A DNA stretch of 64,000 nt. Origin: Nannocystis exedens. Its GTDB lineage: Bacteria; Myxococcota_A; Polyangia; Nannocystales; Nannocystaceae. The stretch lies in contig NZ_NETK01000001.1 in NCBI RefSeq assembly GCF_002343915.1, positions 11,122,001-11,186,000 of the forward strand, read 5' to 3'. The position numbers were made by a program, and so were the translations under genes. Positions within the stretch are counted from its first letter, which is position 1. Every line of letters starts with the position of its first letter. Below are positions 9,109 through 17,078 of the stretch, one piece after another. The notes beneath the pieces were generated by a model that was not told the DNA's origin, made no database searches, and saw only the letters and a list, made by a program, of their open reading frames with translations.

Positions 9109-9136
9109 CATCTCTTCGGACATGTCGAATCGGACA
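9109..9136 (-). promoter_or_regulatory. Tandem TGTCS-N4-SGACA motif (copy 1)
   Basis: Read on the minus strand, two 14-base units lie end to end: TGTCCGATTCGACA, then TGTCCGAAG with a degenerate right arm. The same architecture recurs at 16390, 18848, 43084, 63013 and 63972. It lies in a gene-free stretch (8932-9360). Function is inferred to be a protein-binding site. Confidence 0.4.
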
Positions 9137-9153
9137 TAGCACCGCCCGCGCGC

Positions 9154-9271
9154 GGCAAGCGGCTGAAGCGGCTTTGACGGGCCGGCCCCAAGGTCGGGCA
9201 CGACCGCGGTGCTGCAGTACCTGTTCGGCAAGGCTCGCCGCTGGGACCAGGTCCCCCTGGGACCGCGTCAC
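9154..9271 (+). pseudogene. 118-bp fragment of the large methyltransferase-fusion gene
   Basis: Matches 37498-37614 of the large gene: the segment encoding GKRLKRL, then TTALLQYLFGKARRWDQVP. A TGA and an extra C break the frame here. The match begins and ends abruptly in otherwise gene-free DNA. It is one of several broken pieces of the element lying in the left flank in collinear order. Confidence 0.85.
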
Positions 9272-9360
9272 CGGCGGACGTGCCCAAGGGGAGCTTGACC
9301 GGTGTCGCATCCCTGTGACGCCCACGAGCTTGCCCACGATTCCTCTGCCTGACCGAGCGC

Positions 9361-10080
9361 TCAGTGAAAGAGAACCTGACCGGAGCCCGTCTGGTCGATG
9401 TCGCTATCGCCGGGCTCACCCCACACGTGGACGACACCGGAGCCGGTCAACTGGACGTCGATCAATTCGCTGGCGCTCGTTTCGATGACGCTCGAGCCGC
9501 GTGATCGAACGACGACGGCCTCGGCGGCCAGCTCGCGGACGAAGATCGCGCCCGAGCCGCTGCTGTCGAGCGAGAGGTCGGCGACCTGCCCGCCGAGGCG
9601 CACGTCGCCCGAGCTGGTCGAGCGAACCTCGACCGCCGGGGCGGTCAGCGCTTCGACGACGAGCCCGCCCGCGCCCTGGAGGAGGACCTGCGTCAGCTCC
9701 GTCGCCTCGCCGAGGACCTCGACGTGCCCCGAACCGCTGTTCTCGAGGGTGGTCAATCGCTTCACCTCGACTTCGACCCGACAATCGCCGCGTGGGCGCA
9801 GCTTGGCCACCCCGCGGGAGTCGATCCACAGCACGTCGACGTCGACGTAGGTCTCGATGTCGTCCACGAGGTTGGAGTCGCAGACGACCCGGACTGCGTC
9901 CTCGTCGGCGAACGCGATCTCGACCTCGAGCGAGGTCGTGTTGTGGACGGCGTCGAACCCGTGGAGCGCGCGGTCCTCGACCACGACGTCGCCGTTGCCC
10001 GTCAGCTGGATGCAACCGCCGAAGGCGAGGGCGACGACGGGAAGCAGGCGCGAGAGAAGGGGACGATGAGGGAGCGGCAT
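9361..10080 (-). CDS. DUF2807 (GIN-domain) lipoprotein
   Basis: 239 residues. MPLPHRPLLSRLLPVVALAF leads to a GGC lipobox (Cys23). The body is a right-handed beta-helix of short repeats (GSGHVEVLGEAT, SGDVRLGGQVADLSLDSSGSG, LTGSGVVHVWG), the pattern of the DUF2807 head/GIN domain seen in putative cell-envelope adhesins. It starts with HGFDAVHNTTSLEVEIAF, typical of the family N-terminus. Start at 10080 is set by the signal peptide; it is transcribed away from the hydrolase gene at 10274. Exported and probably outer-membrane anchored; ligand unknown. Confidence 0.8.
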   Translation of the reverse strand: MPLPHRPLLSRLLPVVALAFGGCIQLTGNGDVVVEDRALHGFDAVHNTTSLEVEIAFADEDAVRVVCDSNLVDDIETYVDVDVLWIDSRGVAKLRPRGDCRVEVEVKRLTTLENSGSGHVEVLGEATELTQVLLQGAGGLVVEALTAPAVEVRSTSSGDVRLGGQVADLSLDSSGSGAIFVRELAAEAVVVRSRGSSVIETSASELIDVQLTGSGVVHVWGEPGDSDIDQTGSGQVLFH

Positions 10081-10273
10081 GACGGGCGCTGCAACACCGA
10101 ACCCGGGCATCGGGGTCACCGGCGATCGATGCGCGAAATTCGCGTGCGGATGGTGTCCGGGTCTCCCTCATCCCTGCGCGGACGTTGCCCCCACGTGGTC
10201 ACCTCGCCCTTGCGGCGTCCCTCGCAGGATCCGCATCATCCCGGGCGAATCGGACCATGACGGGAGGCGGGCG

Positions 10274-11821
10274 TTGAAAGCAGGGTTTCTCGTGTCGGCG
10301 GTGCTCTGGGGTTGCGCGGTGACCTGCGGTCCATCCTCGGCCGCGACCGCCGGCCCGGTCCCGTCGAAACCCGCGCAGCTCGCCCTGGCCGCCGACCGGG
10401 CGCGGCTCGACGCCTATTTCGTCGCGCTGGCGGACGCGGGGGAGTTCAACGGCGCGGTGCTGGTCGCCGAGCGCGGCCAGGTCGTCTACCAGCGCGCCTT
10501 CGGTCATGCCGACTTCGAGGCGAGGCGCGCCAACACGAACGACACGGAGTTCGAGATGGCCTCCATCGCCAAGGTCTTCACTGCCGTGGCCGTGCTGCAG
10601 TTGAAGGAGCAGGGGCGGCTGGGCCTCGACGATCCGCTCGCCAAGTATTTCCCGGCCTTCCCCTACGAAGCGATCACGATCCGCCAGCTGCTGTCGCATT
10701 CGTCGGGCCTGTCGGACCAGGACCTCGCCCCGGCGTTCGACGCGTACAGGGCCAGGATCGCGCCGCAGCGCCTCGGCATGAACGACCTGGTCCCGGCGGT
10801 GGCCGGGGCGAAGGTCGACCTGAAGCTGAGGCCCGGCGAGAAATGGTGGTACTGCAACCTCGGTTACAAGCTGCTGGCCCTGCTGGTCCAGGACCTTTCG
10901 GGCGAGTCGTTCGACCGCTACCTGAAGGCCCATATCCTGCGGCCGGCCGGCATGAGGCGCACCTATCTGAAGACCGCCGCGATCAATCGGGCGGACACGC
11001 CGAACTTCGCCCGGAACTACGACTATCCCTTCCGCTATTCGAGCCAGCGCGTCCGGCTCGACTATTATGAAGAAGCAACCTTCGGCGACGCCGGCGTCGT
11101 CTCCACGACCGGCGACATGCTGCGGCTCGACCGGGCGCTGCGCGACGGCAGGCTGCTCAAGCCCGAGACCCTCCGGGAGGCTTATACGCCGGCCAGGCTG
11201 GCCGACGGCGGGCCTGACTTCGTCTGGCTGAACATCGGCGGCATGGGCGAGGCCGACGACGGCCTGGGCTGGTTCGTATTCCGCGACGCGCACGACGGGC
11301 GGATCGTCTGGCACACCGGCGGCATGCCCGGCTGCGCGACCTTGTTCCTGCGCAACCTCGACAAGGATCAGGTGGTCGTCGTCTTCGACAACACTGGCGG
11401 CGAGGGTCTCTACAAGAAAGGCCTGTCGGCGATGCGCCTGCTGAACGGCCGGCCGCCCGTGGCCTTCACCCGGTCCCTCGCCAGGATCTACGGCCGCACT
11501 TTGATGGCCGACGGCGCCGACGCCGCCTTCGTCAAGCTGCAGGACCTGCGGGACCAGCCCGAACGCTACGCCCTGGGCGAGCACGACCTGAACAACCTCG
11601 GCTATCAGTTCCTCGAGCAGGGCCATACCGCCCAGGCCCTGGAGACCTTCAGGATCAACGCCGCGCTCCATGCACAGAGCGACAACGCCTACAACAGCTA
11701 CGGCGAGGCGCTGGAGAAGGCCGGCAGGATCGACGAGGCGGTCGCGATGTATCGCAAGTCCCTGCGGCTCAATCCCGGCAACACCGACTCGGCGGAGGCG
11801 TTGAAGCGGCTTTCGCGGTGA
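10274..11821 (+). CDS. Serine hydrolase of the beta-lactamase/class C family with C-terminal TPR
   Basis: 515 residues from a TTG at 10274 preceded by gggaggcgg. It has a signal peptide (AGFLVSAVLWGC) and the family's three motifs: SxxK as S97-I-A-K100, YxN as YCNLGY near residue 195, and HTGG near residue 355. The C-terminus holds TPR-like helices (LNNLGYQFLEQGHTAQALE, AYNSYGEALEKAGRIDEAV). It should act in the periplasm on peptides, peptidoglycan fragments or esters; the substrate is unknown. Codons favour ctg, atc and aag where neighbours are ctc/gtc-rich, and the protein style resembles alphaproteobacterial homologues, suggesting recent acquisition. Confidence 0.85.
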   Translation: MKAGFLVSAVLWGCAVTCGPSSAATAGPVPSKPAQLALAADRARLDAYFVALADAGEFNGAVLVAERGQVVYQRAFGHADFEARRANTNDTEFEMASIAKVFTAVAVLQLKEQGRLGLDDPLAKYFPAFPYEAITIRQLLSHSSGLSDQDLAPAFDAYRARIAPQRLGMNDLVPAVAGAKVDLKLRPGEKWWYCNLGYKLLALLVQDLSGESFDRYLKAHILRPAGMRRTYLKTAAINRADTPNFARNYDYPFRYSSQRVRLDYYEEATFGDAGVVSTTGDMLRLDRALRDGRLLKPETLREAYTPARLADGGPDFVWLNIGGMGEADDGLGWFVFRDAHDGRIVWHTGGMPGCATLFLRNLDKDQVVVVFDNTGGEGLYKKGLSAMRLLNGRPPVAFTRSLARIYGRTLMADGADAAFVKLQDLRDQPERYALGEHDLNNLGYQFLEQGHTAQALETFRINAALHAQSDNAYNSYGEALEKAGRIDEAVAMYRKSLRLNPGNTDSAEALKRLSR

Positions 11822-12013
11822 GCCTGTCGGGCGATAGGCACGCCCGCCCGATTCCGGCCCGCGCGCGACGAATCGATCGGGTGCGATGCGCATAGCCGAG
11901 CGCTGGGAGCGAAGCTGATCGATGAGGCCTCGATCGGCCGGCACGGGCCACCCTCGCCCCGGCAGGTCCATGTCACGATTGGGACAAAAAATCGAATGAT
12001 CCCATAAACTAAC

Positions 12014-12117
12014 GCGTCACATCGCGGACGCGCTGTGACAGCGGGGCTCCGCAGCGCGCCTCGAGGTCGCGGATCGGATGGCCTGCGCCGCAGCACGCTG
12101 GACGGAGGTGGAGGGAT
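12014..12117. repeat. Approx. 105-bp dispersed direct repeat, copy 1
   Basis: Shares about 100 bases at above 90% identity with 41983-42091. It contains nested inverted repeats (gcgctg...cagcgc and agcg...cgct). On its minus strand it supplies a C-terminal tail PPPSSVLRRRPSDPRPRGAL to the recombinase remnant, just as copy 2 does to an unrelated HTH protein. It lies between remnants and may be an old junction or a 3'-end element of the mobile DNA. Confidence 0.8.
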
Positions 12118-12505
12118 CGCGTTGAGCCACTGGCGGCGCACCTCGAGGTACTGCTGCACCGCTGCCGCGCCGAGGGTTCCGATAGGAACAATGCGGTCCT
12201 TGTCCCCCTTGCCGCGCACCACCCGGATGGTCTGCTCGTCGCCGTCCCAACGAAGGCCGGAAGCGAGGCGCTGGTCGAGTTCTTCTCGCGCTCATCAGCC
12301 TCGACCGTCGCGTGGGCCGCAACTCTGGCCTGGTCCTTCAATCATGTTCTCAAGGTCATGTTCGCCGAGCACCAGCGGCAACCGCTCCGGTATCTTCGGC
12401 CGGCGGACCAGCATCATCTCGTTGTCGCCCAGCTCTCCGCTCTCGCGCAGGAAATCTCCGAAGCTGCGCAGGGCGGAGATGGCGCGGGCTGCCGTGCTAG
12501 TGCTG
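12118..12505 (-). pseudogene. Degenerate tyrosine recombinase (internal deletion)
   Basis: Two blocks match the intact recombinase at 45155-46054: STAARAISALRSFGDFLRES through PERLPLVLGEHDLENMIEG, and RGKGDKDRIVPIGTLGAAAV through YLEVRRQWLN. The segment between them (with the first catalytic Arg) is deleted and the C-terminal third, with HxxR and the Tyr nucleophile, is replaced by the 105-bp repeat. It cannot be active. Same orientation as the intact copy. Confidence 0.9.
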
Positions 12506-12611
12506 CCCGGCATGGTTCGCCAGAATTTTCGCTCTCCGGGAGCGCGTCGAGTGATCTGGCCCAGCTGCTCGACGATCCACCTCGCCGCGACAATGCCCGT
12601 ACGAGGCGGAC

Positions 12612-13529
12612 TCAGCCGGCCCGCCCAGTGACGTCGCGGCACGGTGGGTCGGCGTTGCGCGACCGAAGGGGGCCGAAGCTGATGTCCCCGTCGTGGCTGA
12701 CGAACGACTGCTCGTGCGCCGGGACGTAGACGAGCCGCAACCGCAGCGCCCTCGCACCCGCGTCGCGCGGCAGCATTCGCTGCAGGCCCGCTTCGGTCGC
12801 TATCGCCGCGACGCACGCTCGCGCCTCGGCGTCGGCGAGCCCGCGCACGCCGGTCGGTGTCGGTGGGCCGTACGGCGTGACCCGGAAGTCGAGCTGAAGG
12901 CCCTCGCGCACGCACGGGTCGCGCCGCCGGGCCGCTTCGGCGCACGCGAGCAGCGCGTGCTCGGACGCGCGGAGACGACCGCGTGCGGCGATGACATCGC
13001 TGCCGTCCGGCGAGAACTCGACTTGCAGCATGAACCGGGCCAGCTCGAACCGGACCGAGCAGTGCGACGGGCCGACCTCCGGACACAGCGACGAGCCGTC
13101 GCGCTCGTCGAGCGGACCGGCGACGAGCGCGTCCGCGGGCAAGGGAGCTGCCTTCTTGGCCGGTCCTGGCTGTTGGGCTGGTCTTTCGGACAGGGGTGCA
13201 TCCGCGACCGTCCCCAGGGTGATCGGGCCGCTTCCCTGTCCGCCGCCCCCCGCGCCCGGCGGACCGGAGATGTCCCCGAGGACAGCCGTCTCCGCACGGT
13301 CGGGGGCGCCGTCGGCGGCTGCCAGCGCGTCGCGGGCGACCGCGCGGTCGTCCGCCCGCATGGCGAGCGAGCTGTCCGAAGCGCCAGGTCCGTCGGAGAC
13401 GCCGCGCGAACTGTCCGCGAGGACAGGCGCTTCGGCGGGCGGGGTGCCGGCGCCGGAGGTCGCACGGCAGGCGGTGAGGGCGAGGACGAGGACGGGTGCG
13501 CGCACGCTCCCAAAGCTAGCAGCGGACAC
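12612..13529 (-). CDS. Hypothetical lipoprotein
   Basis: 305 residues. A signal peptide APVLVLALTAC gives a lipobox with Cys21 (an alternative GTG start lies at the VRAPV position). Residues 25-140 are a low-complexity Ala/Gly/Pro/Ser region. The C-terminal 160 residues are more ordered, with FELARFMLQVEFSPDGSD, two likely disulfide Cys pairs and LRLRLVYVPAHEQSFVSHDG. I recognise no family. It sits between the decayed recombinase and the left end of the intact element, so it could be cargo of the decayed copy. Confidence 0.65.
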   Translation of the reverse strand: MSAASFGSVRAPVLVLALTACRATSGAGTPPAEAPVLADSSRGVSDGPGASDSSLAMRADDRAVARDALAAADGAPDRAETAVLGDISGPPGAGGGGQGSGPITLGTVADAPLSERPAQQPGPAKKAAPLPADALVAGPLDERDGSSLCPEVGPSHCSVRFELARFMLQVEFSPDGSDVIAARGRLRASEHALLACAEAARRRDPCVREGLQLDFRVTPYGPPTPTGVRGLADAEARACVAAIATEAGLQRMLPRDAGARALRLRLVYVPAHEQSFVSHDGDISFGPLRSRNADPPCRDVTGRAG

Positions 13530-14031
13530 GGCTCACGGGCGCGCCTCGTCCGCACAGCCGTGGCTGGCGCGAGCCCTTCGTTCGCGTCTTGCGGGCGGCC
13601 GTGGCAACCGCCGCTCGTCGGCGGTCCGCCTGCTGCTTCAGTTGCGCGGGCAGGCCCACGCGAGATTTGGCACGGCTGCAGGGCATGCTGCCGGCTGCCG
13701 GCCCGTGGCGGGACGAGCGGTTGTGTCCTAGCGTCGGCCGGGGAACCGCACGCTTCGAGCCCAAAGGCGTCACTGCGCGGTAGGCCGGACGGTACTTTGG
13801 GCCGTCGAGAGCCGCATGTGCTGGCGGAGCGCGGCCTTCAGGAAAATGCGGCGCACCTGCGCCGGGCGGTACCAGCCGGAAGATTACCCGCCCGCCTCCG
13901 CACAGGCGTCGAACCTGCGCGGAGCGGGGCATAGGGCGTCCAGCCCAGCCGCGCGCACTGCGACCGCTGGGTCTCGGTGGCAGATGTGCGCCAGCACCAT
14001 GGCCATCGCGGCGCCATGCGGGCGCATTGCG
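13530..14031. other. Gene-free stretch left of the intact element
   Basis: About 500 bases upstream of the lipoprotein and downstream of the J-protein gene. Open frames on both strands are Arg/Ala-rich and unrecognised. The right edge (about 14028, gcgtcagcgg) is where similarity to the J-protein copy at 61.7 kb begins, making it a candidate element boundary. Confidence 0.45.
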
Positions 14032-14976
14032 TCAGCGGTCGTCTGGCGTGGAAGTCCCTTGGACTCTCCAGAGGGCCGCGGCGAGGTCCGCGCGGCCTCG
14101 CTCGGGCCAGACGACGTGGAGGAAGACCAGGAGGTCGCCAGCAGCCCCGCCGCGACGCACACCGTGGCCCCTCACCTTGTACGGGCCGAGGTTGTTCGCC
14201 CGCAGTGGAAGACCGATCGCCCCCCCACGGACGCTGTCGGTGTCACCGGCCAGGCTCCGGGTCTCCCAAGGGCTCTGCACGGGGATCAGGCGCTCGGTGT
14301 AGAGCTGGGCGTACGTCACAGTGAGGCGCGTGACGAGGTCGAGCGCGCGCCCCTCGTCGGCGCGAGCAGACCGCCACACGGGGTCGGGTTCAACCGAGAC
14401 GACTTGCAGCAGCAAGTCCCCCGGCGGTAAACCCGGCCCGCCGCCGCCAACGACGTGGAGCAGGACACCCGCCTCAGCGCCCTGGGGGACGTCGACGAAC
14501 ATCTCTTGCGTGCCGTCGGGCCGGGGCACGTTGATGCGCGTCCGACCCCCGCGCAGCATCGTCAGGAACGGGAAGCTGATCTCCCGGTACTCGTCGACGC
14601 CGGGTGGAGCAGGGGGCCGAACTCGCGTTCGCGGCGCCTTCGGGGGAGCCGCCGCTGGTGCTGGAGGCGCGGGCGTCTCCATTGCGCTGTCTGTCTCGCT
14701 GAGTGCTGATTCAGCGAGACGGTCTATTTCACGATACAGCGTATCGCGGGCGACGTTTATCTGCTTCTGGAACTCGTCGAATTGCGTCGAACTCTTGTGG
14801 TGATCGGGGTGAAAAGCGAACGCCAGGCGTCGATGCGCCCGTTTGACCGCGTCGCGGCCCGCGCCGGCGCTTACGCTCAAAATTTGGCGCGCTTCATCGA
14901 GCGTATCAATGGAGGTGATAATAACTGAATTGCTCCGGATCGAATTGAAGAAAATCCCCAATATGCGATGCTGCAA
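14032..14976 (-). CDS. J-domain (DnaJ/CbpA-like) co-chaperone lacking a zinc finger
   Basis: 314 residues. A J domain at about 24-85 has LDEARQILSVSAGAGRDAVK and the essential HPD motif (residues 56-58) that stimulates DnaK. A Pro/Ala linker follows, then a DnaJ C-terminal substrate-binding region: ISFPFLTMLRGGRTRINVPR, GVLLHVVGGGGPGLPPGDLL, and near the end KVRGHGVRRGGAAGDLLVF. There is no CxxCxGxG zinc domain, so it is of type II/III. The first 20 residues are unusual and the start is uncertain. Mobile elements carry J-proteins to recruit host DnaK in replication or virion assembly. A truncated paralogue lies at 61703-62025. Confidence 0.85.
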   Translation of the reverse strand: MQHRILGIFFNSIRSNSVIITSIDTLDEARQILSVSAGAGRDAVKRAHRRLAFAFHPDHHKSSTQFDEFQKQINVARDTLYREIDRLAESALSETDSAMETPAPPAPAAAPPKAPRTRVRPPAPPGVDEYREISFPFLTMLRGGRTRINVPRPDGTQEMFVDVPQGAEAGVLLHVVGGGGPGLPPGDLLLQVVSVEPDPVWRSARADEGRALDLVTRLTVTYAQLYTERLIPVQSPWETRSLAGDTDSVRGGAIGLPLRANNLGPYKVRGHGVRRGGAAGDLLVFLHVVWPERGRADLAAALWRVQGTSTPDDR

Positions 14977-14978
14977 AT

Positions 14979-15290
14979 GTGGCGCTGGACGACGACCTGC
15001 GGGCGGATAATGGTTCCGATGAAACCGGATCTTTCTCTGGGAGTTCGGACGCGCCGCGAACCTTCAGCCGCCTGGTGGTGACGCAGGTTCAGCGAGGCCC
15101 GCCGAGCCGGCTCGCACGCGAGCTCGGGGTGCAGGGACGGCCGACGTTGAGCGTGTGGATCGCGCCGACGCCGCCCGCGCTCGCGCGGCGGTCGCTCGAG
15201 GTCCACGACCGGTCGGCGCGCCTGCGCGTGTTCGTGGACGGCGCGGAGGTGACCGACACGTCCCTCGGCCGGGGTCCGTTTCGCCGATAA
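14979..15290 (+). CDS. Possible small protein, uncertain
   Basis: A 103-codon open frame (GTG start) divergent from the J-protein gene. The C-terminal part LARELGVQGRPTLSVWIAPT and ARLRVFVDGAEVTDTS has a beta-strand pattern, but the N-terminal third does not look coded and no ribosome site is seen. It may be the end of a truncated gene. No family recognised. Confidence 0.3.
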   Translation: MALDDDLRADNGSDETGSFSGSSDAPRTFSRLVVTQVQRGPPSRLARELGVQGRPTLSVWIAPTPPALARRSLEVHDRSARLRVFVDGAEVTDTSLGRGPFRR

Positions 15291-15310
15291 TAGATATCTC
15301 GGTTAGTCAA

Positions 15311-15347
15311 GTGCGTTAACGCACCGGCTGCGAGCGGTGGAATTCCA
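15311..15347. promoter_or_regulatory. Two perfect palindromes before the replication-like gene
   Basis: GTGCGTTAACGCAC (15311-15324) and TGGAATTCCA (15338-15347) are perfect inverted repeats lying 15-50 bases before the ATG at 15362. They are likely operator sites controlling the downstream gene. The sequence ends gctccacca, superficially like a tRNA 3' end, but no cloverleaf can be drawn. Confidence 0.5.
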
Positions 15348-15361
15348 TCCTCCGCTCCACC

Positions 15362-16810
15362 ATGCGCGTAAACGTTGGTCAAGTCTTCGAGAAGCTGGCG
15401 CCCGCACTGGCCTGGAAGAGATCTCTCCCCCGGCCTCTGAGGTACTTCCGCACCGGCGCGCGTGCGGTGCGGCCCCGCGAATCGAGCTCGAAGCTGATCG
15501 ACGACGCGACCCGCCATCCCAGGAGGTCGCCCGAGCACCACGCTGAAGCGGCGGCCGCGTGGAAGGAGCTGCGGCGCCGGTCCTGGGGCATGCAGGCGCT
15601 GTGCTCGCGGACGACGCTTCCGCTGCATCGAGCCCTCGGCAACGACCCCAAGCTCGACCGCTTCTTGTCGATGGTGCTCGGCGCCCATGGCGACGGCGCC
15701 GTGGCGCTCGAGCTGTCCTACGAGCAAGGCGCCAGCGAGCTCGGCCGCTCTCGCAGTTCGTGGTGGCGGTACCGCCAGCAGGCCGCCGACGAGGGCTGGG
15801 TCTGCGTCATGAAGTCCAGCGAGGTCCGCAAGAACGAGGCGAGGTCGAAGACCAACCTCTACTTCCCGGGCCCGACGCTTCTCGATCGTCTTTCCAACCC
15901 CGACGTCGCCAAGAGCCTCCGGCGCGAGGCCGAGATCGCGATCTACGGGAAGCAGCGAGGCACGGAGCCGCGGCAACCAGCCCGCCAGGAGCCGCTCCTT
16001 CCCGACCTCGAGCCGGCCGAAGAGGACTGCCCGCGAGGGGCGTGGGCTGAGCCGGTCGAAACGAGCGAGGACGTCACGGCGCAGGGCGAGCAGGTCAACC
16101 CGGACCAGCTCGCCCTCATCGCGTTGATCGAAGCCGCGTCCGAGCCACCTGTCCCTGCCGCCCCGGCGGTCGACGAACGAGCGGAGGTCGAACGCCAGGC
16201 GACGCGCGAGGGCTGGGAACGAACCGAGGAGGGATGGCGCCTCGAGGTTCAGTCGGGGCTCGACACGACGTCCGTGTGCATGACGGACGACGAGCTTCAA
16301 AATTTTTTCGCCCGTCGTCATCCGTCGCGAATCGCGACCACAACCCCCGAATTTAAAAAATTAAGAGAAGAATCTGATCAAGGCGCGCGTGTCCGCCAGG
16401 ACATGGCCGAAAAGACAGCGCGGCGGGGCCGGGGACTGCCCGCGCCGCCGCGGCTCGAGCTCGACGAGGGGAGCGTCGCGGTCCTCGCTCGGATGTGGAG
16501 CCGCGCCGCGAGCCCGGGCGTGTCGCCCGATCCAGAACTCCGTCGTCTGTCGCTCCGGTTCAGCGCGGCGCTCGACGCCGGAGGGACGCCGCCGCCGGCA
16601 GCCGAGGCGCTCGCTGCCGTCGTCGCCCACGCGACAGCCCGCGGAAGCCCGCACGGCGCCCGGGTCGCGGCGTTCGCCGAGCTCGCCCGGGCCGTCGCGG
16701 CGATGCCCGCACCGCCGCCGGCGCTTCATCGGCTGGCCGAAACTTTGGGACATGTCCTGAAGGACTACCCGTCGGGCGCCGACGAGGAGGACGGGAGCGT
16801 GCAGAAATGA
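15362..16810 (+). CDS. Putative replication initiator / winged-helix protein
   Basis: 482 residues, not confidently assigned. Residues 65-185 carry a helix-rich DNA-binding-like region: LSMVLGAHGDGAVALELSYE, then GASELGRSRSSWWRYRQQAADEG, which fits a winged-helix recognition segment as in phage and plasmid replication proteins, followed by NEARSKTNLYFPG. The C-terminal half is acidic, then Ala/Pro-rich. An AT-rich island lies inside the gene. Its stop overlaps the start of the next HTH gene (ATGA). Position at the head of the plus-strand genes and upstream palindromes support a replication or early-control role; this is inference. Confidence 0.5.
   Translation: MRVNVGQVFEKLAPALAWKRSLPRPLRYFRTGARAVRPRESSSKLIDDATRHPRRSPEHHAEAAAAWKELRRRSWGMQALCSRTTLPLHRALGNDPKLDRFLSMVLGAHGDGAVALELSYEQGASELGRSRSSWWRYRQQAADEGWVCVMKSSEVRKNEARSKTNLYFPGPTLLDRLSNPDVAKSLRREAEIAIYGKQRGTEPRQPARQEPLLPDLEPAEEDCPRGAWAEPVETSEDVTAQGEQVNPDQLALIALIEAASEPPVPAAPAVDERAEVERQATREGWERTEEGWRLEVQSGLDTTSVCMTDDELQNFFARRHPSRIATTTPEFKKLREESDQGARVRQDMAEKTARRGRGLPAPPRLELDEGSVAVLARMWSRAASPGVSPDPELRRLSLRFSAALDAGGTPPPAAEALAAVVAHATARGSPHGARVAAFAELARAVAAMPAPPPALHRLAETLGHVLKDYPSGADEEDGSVQK
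16298..16382. other. AT-rich island inside the initiator-like gene (candidate origin)
   Basis: In DNA otherwise near 70% GC this stretch has runs such as aaaattttttc and gaatttaaaaaattaagag. Lambdoid and many plasmid origins sit inside the initiator gene and have such an unwinding region. No clear iterons are seen, though short gtcgtcatccgtcgcg-type repeats flank the first run. Confidence 0.35.
16390..16417 (+). promoter_or_regulatory. Tandem TGTCS-N4-SGACA motif (copy 2)
   Basis: TGTCCGCCAGGACA followed directly by TGGCCGAAAAGACA. It lies within the coding region of the initiator-like gene, directly after the AT-rich island. A shorter relative, GGACATGTCC then TGAA and GGAC, is at 16748-16766. 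Confidence 0.4.
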
Positions 16811-17034
16811 GGCCGCTGAAGCCGTTCCGCTCGGACGAGATTTGGCGCCGCGCCCGGACCGCCCAGGAGCTCGGGACCCTGGCGCAGCGGTTCTCCCTCG
16901 AGCAACTGACCGCGGTGCTGCGCATCAGCCGGCGTACGGCCTGGCGCTGGCTCGACAACCAGGTGAGGGGCGGCCGCGTCGTTCAGGTCGGCCAGTCAAA
17001 ACACGAACTAAGGAGCATGTACGATGCAACATGA
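16807..17034 (+). CDS. Small helix-turn-helix protein
   Basis: 75 residues, MRPLKPFRSDEIWRRAR onward. Residues 35-58 (LTAVLRISRRTAWRWLDNQV) form a recognisable helix-turn-helix of the kind that chooses DNA by an Arg/Trp-rich recognition helix. Its ATG overlaps the preceding stop, indicating one transcript. It could regulate the operon starting at 17122 through the 18-bp palindrome located between them. Confidence 0.65.
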   Translation: MRPLKPFRSDEIWRRARTAQELGTLAQRFSLEQLTAVLRISRRTAWRWLDNQVRGGRVVQVGQSKHELRSMYDAT

Positions 17035-17078
17035 ACACTGGGGCAGATTCGCCAGCGAGGGCCGGCCGGCTGGCGCGG

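Noticed and set aside
10199..11971. 590-codon open frame on the minus strand
   Set aside because: Antisense to the beta-lactamase-family gene, which has clear motifs; the antisense product is Val/Arg/Gln-rich without motifs.
15288..15362. tRNA 3'-end-like sequence (ends gctccacca) with an anticodon-arm-like palindrome
   Set aside because: No matching acceptor 5' strand, the loop sizes are wrong and the T-arm does not pair. Better explained as two palindromic operators.
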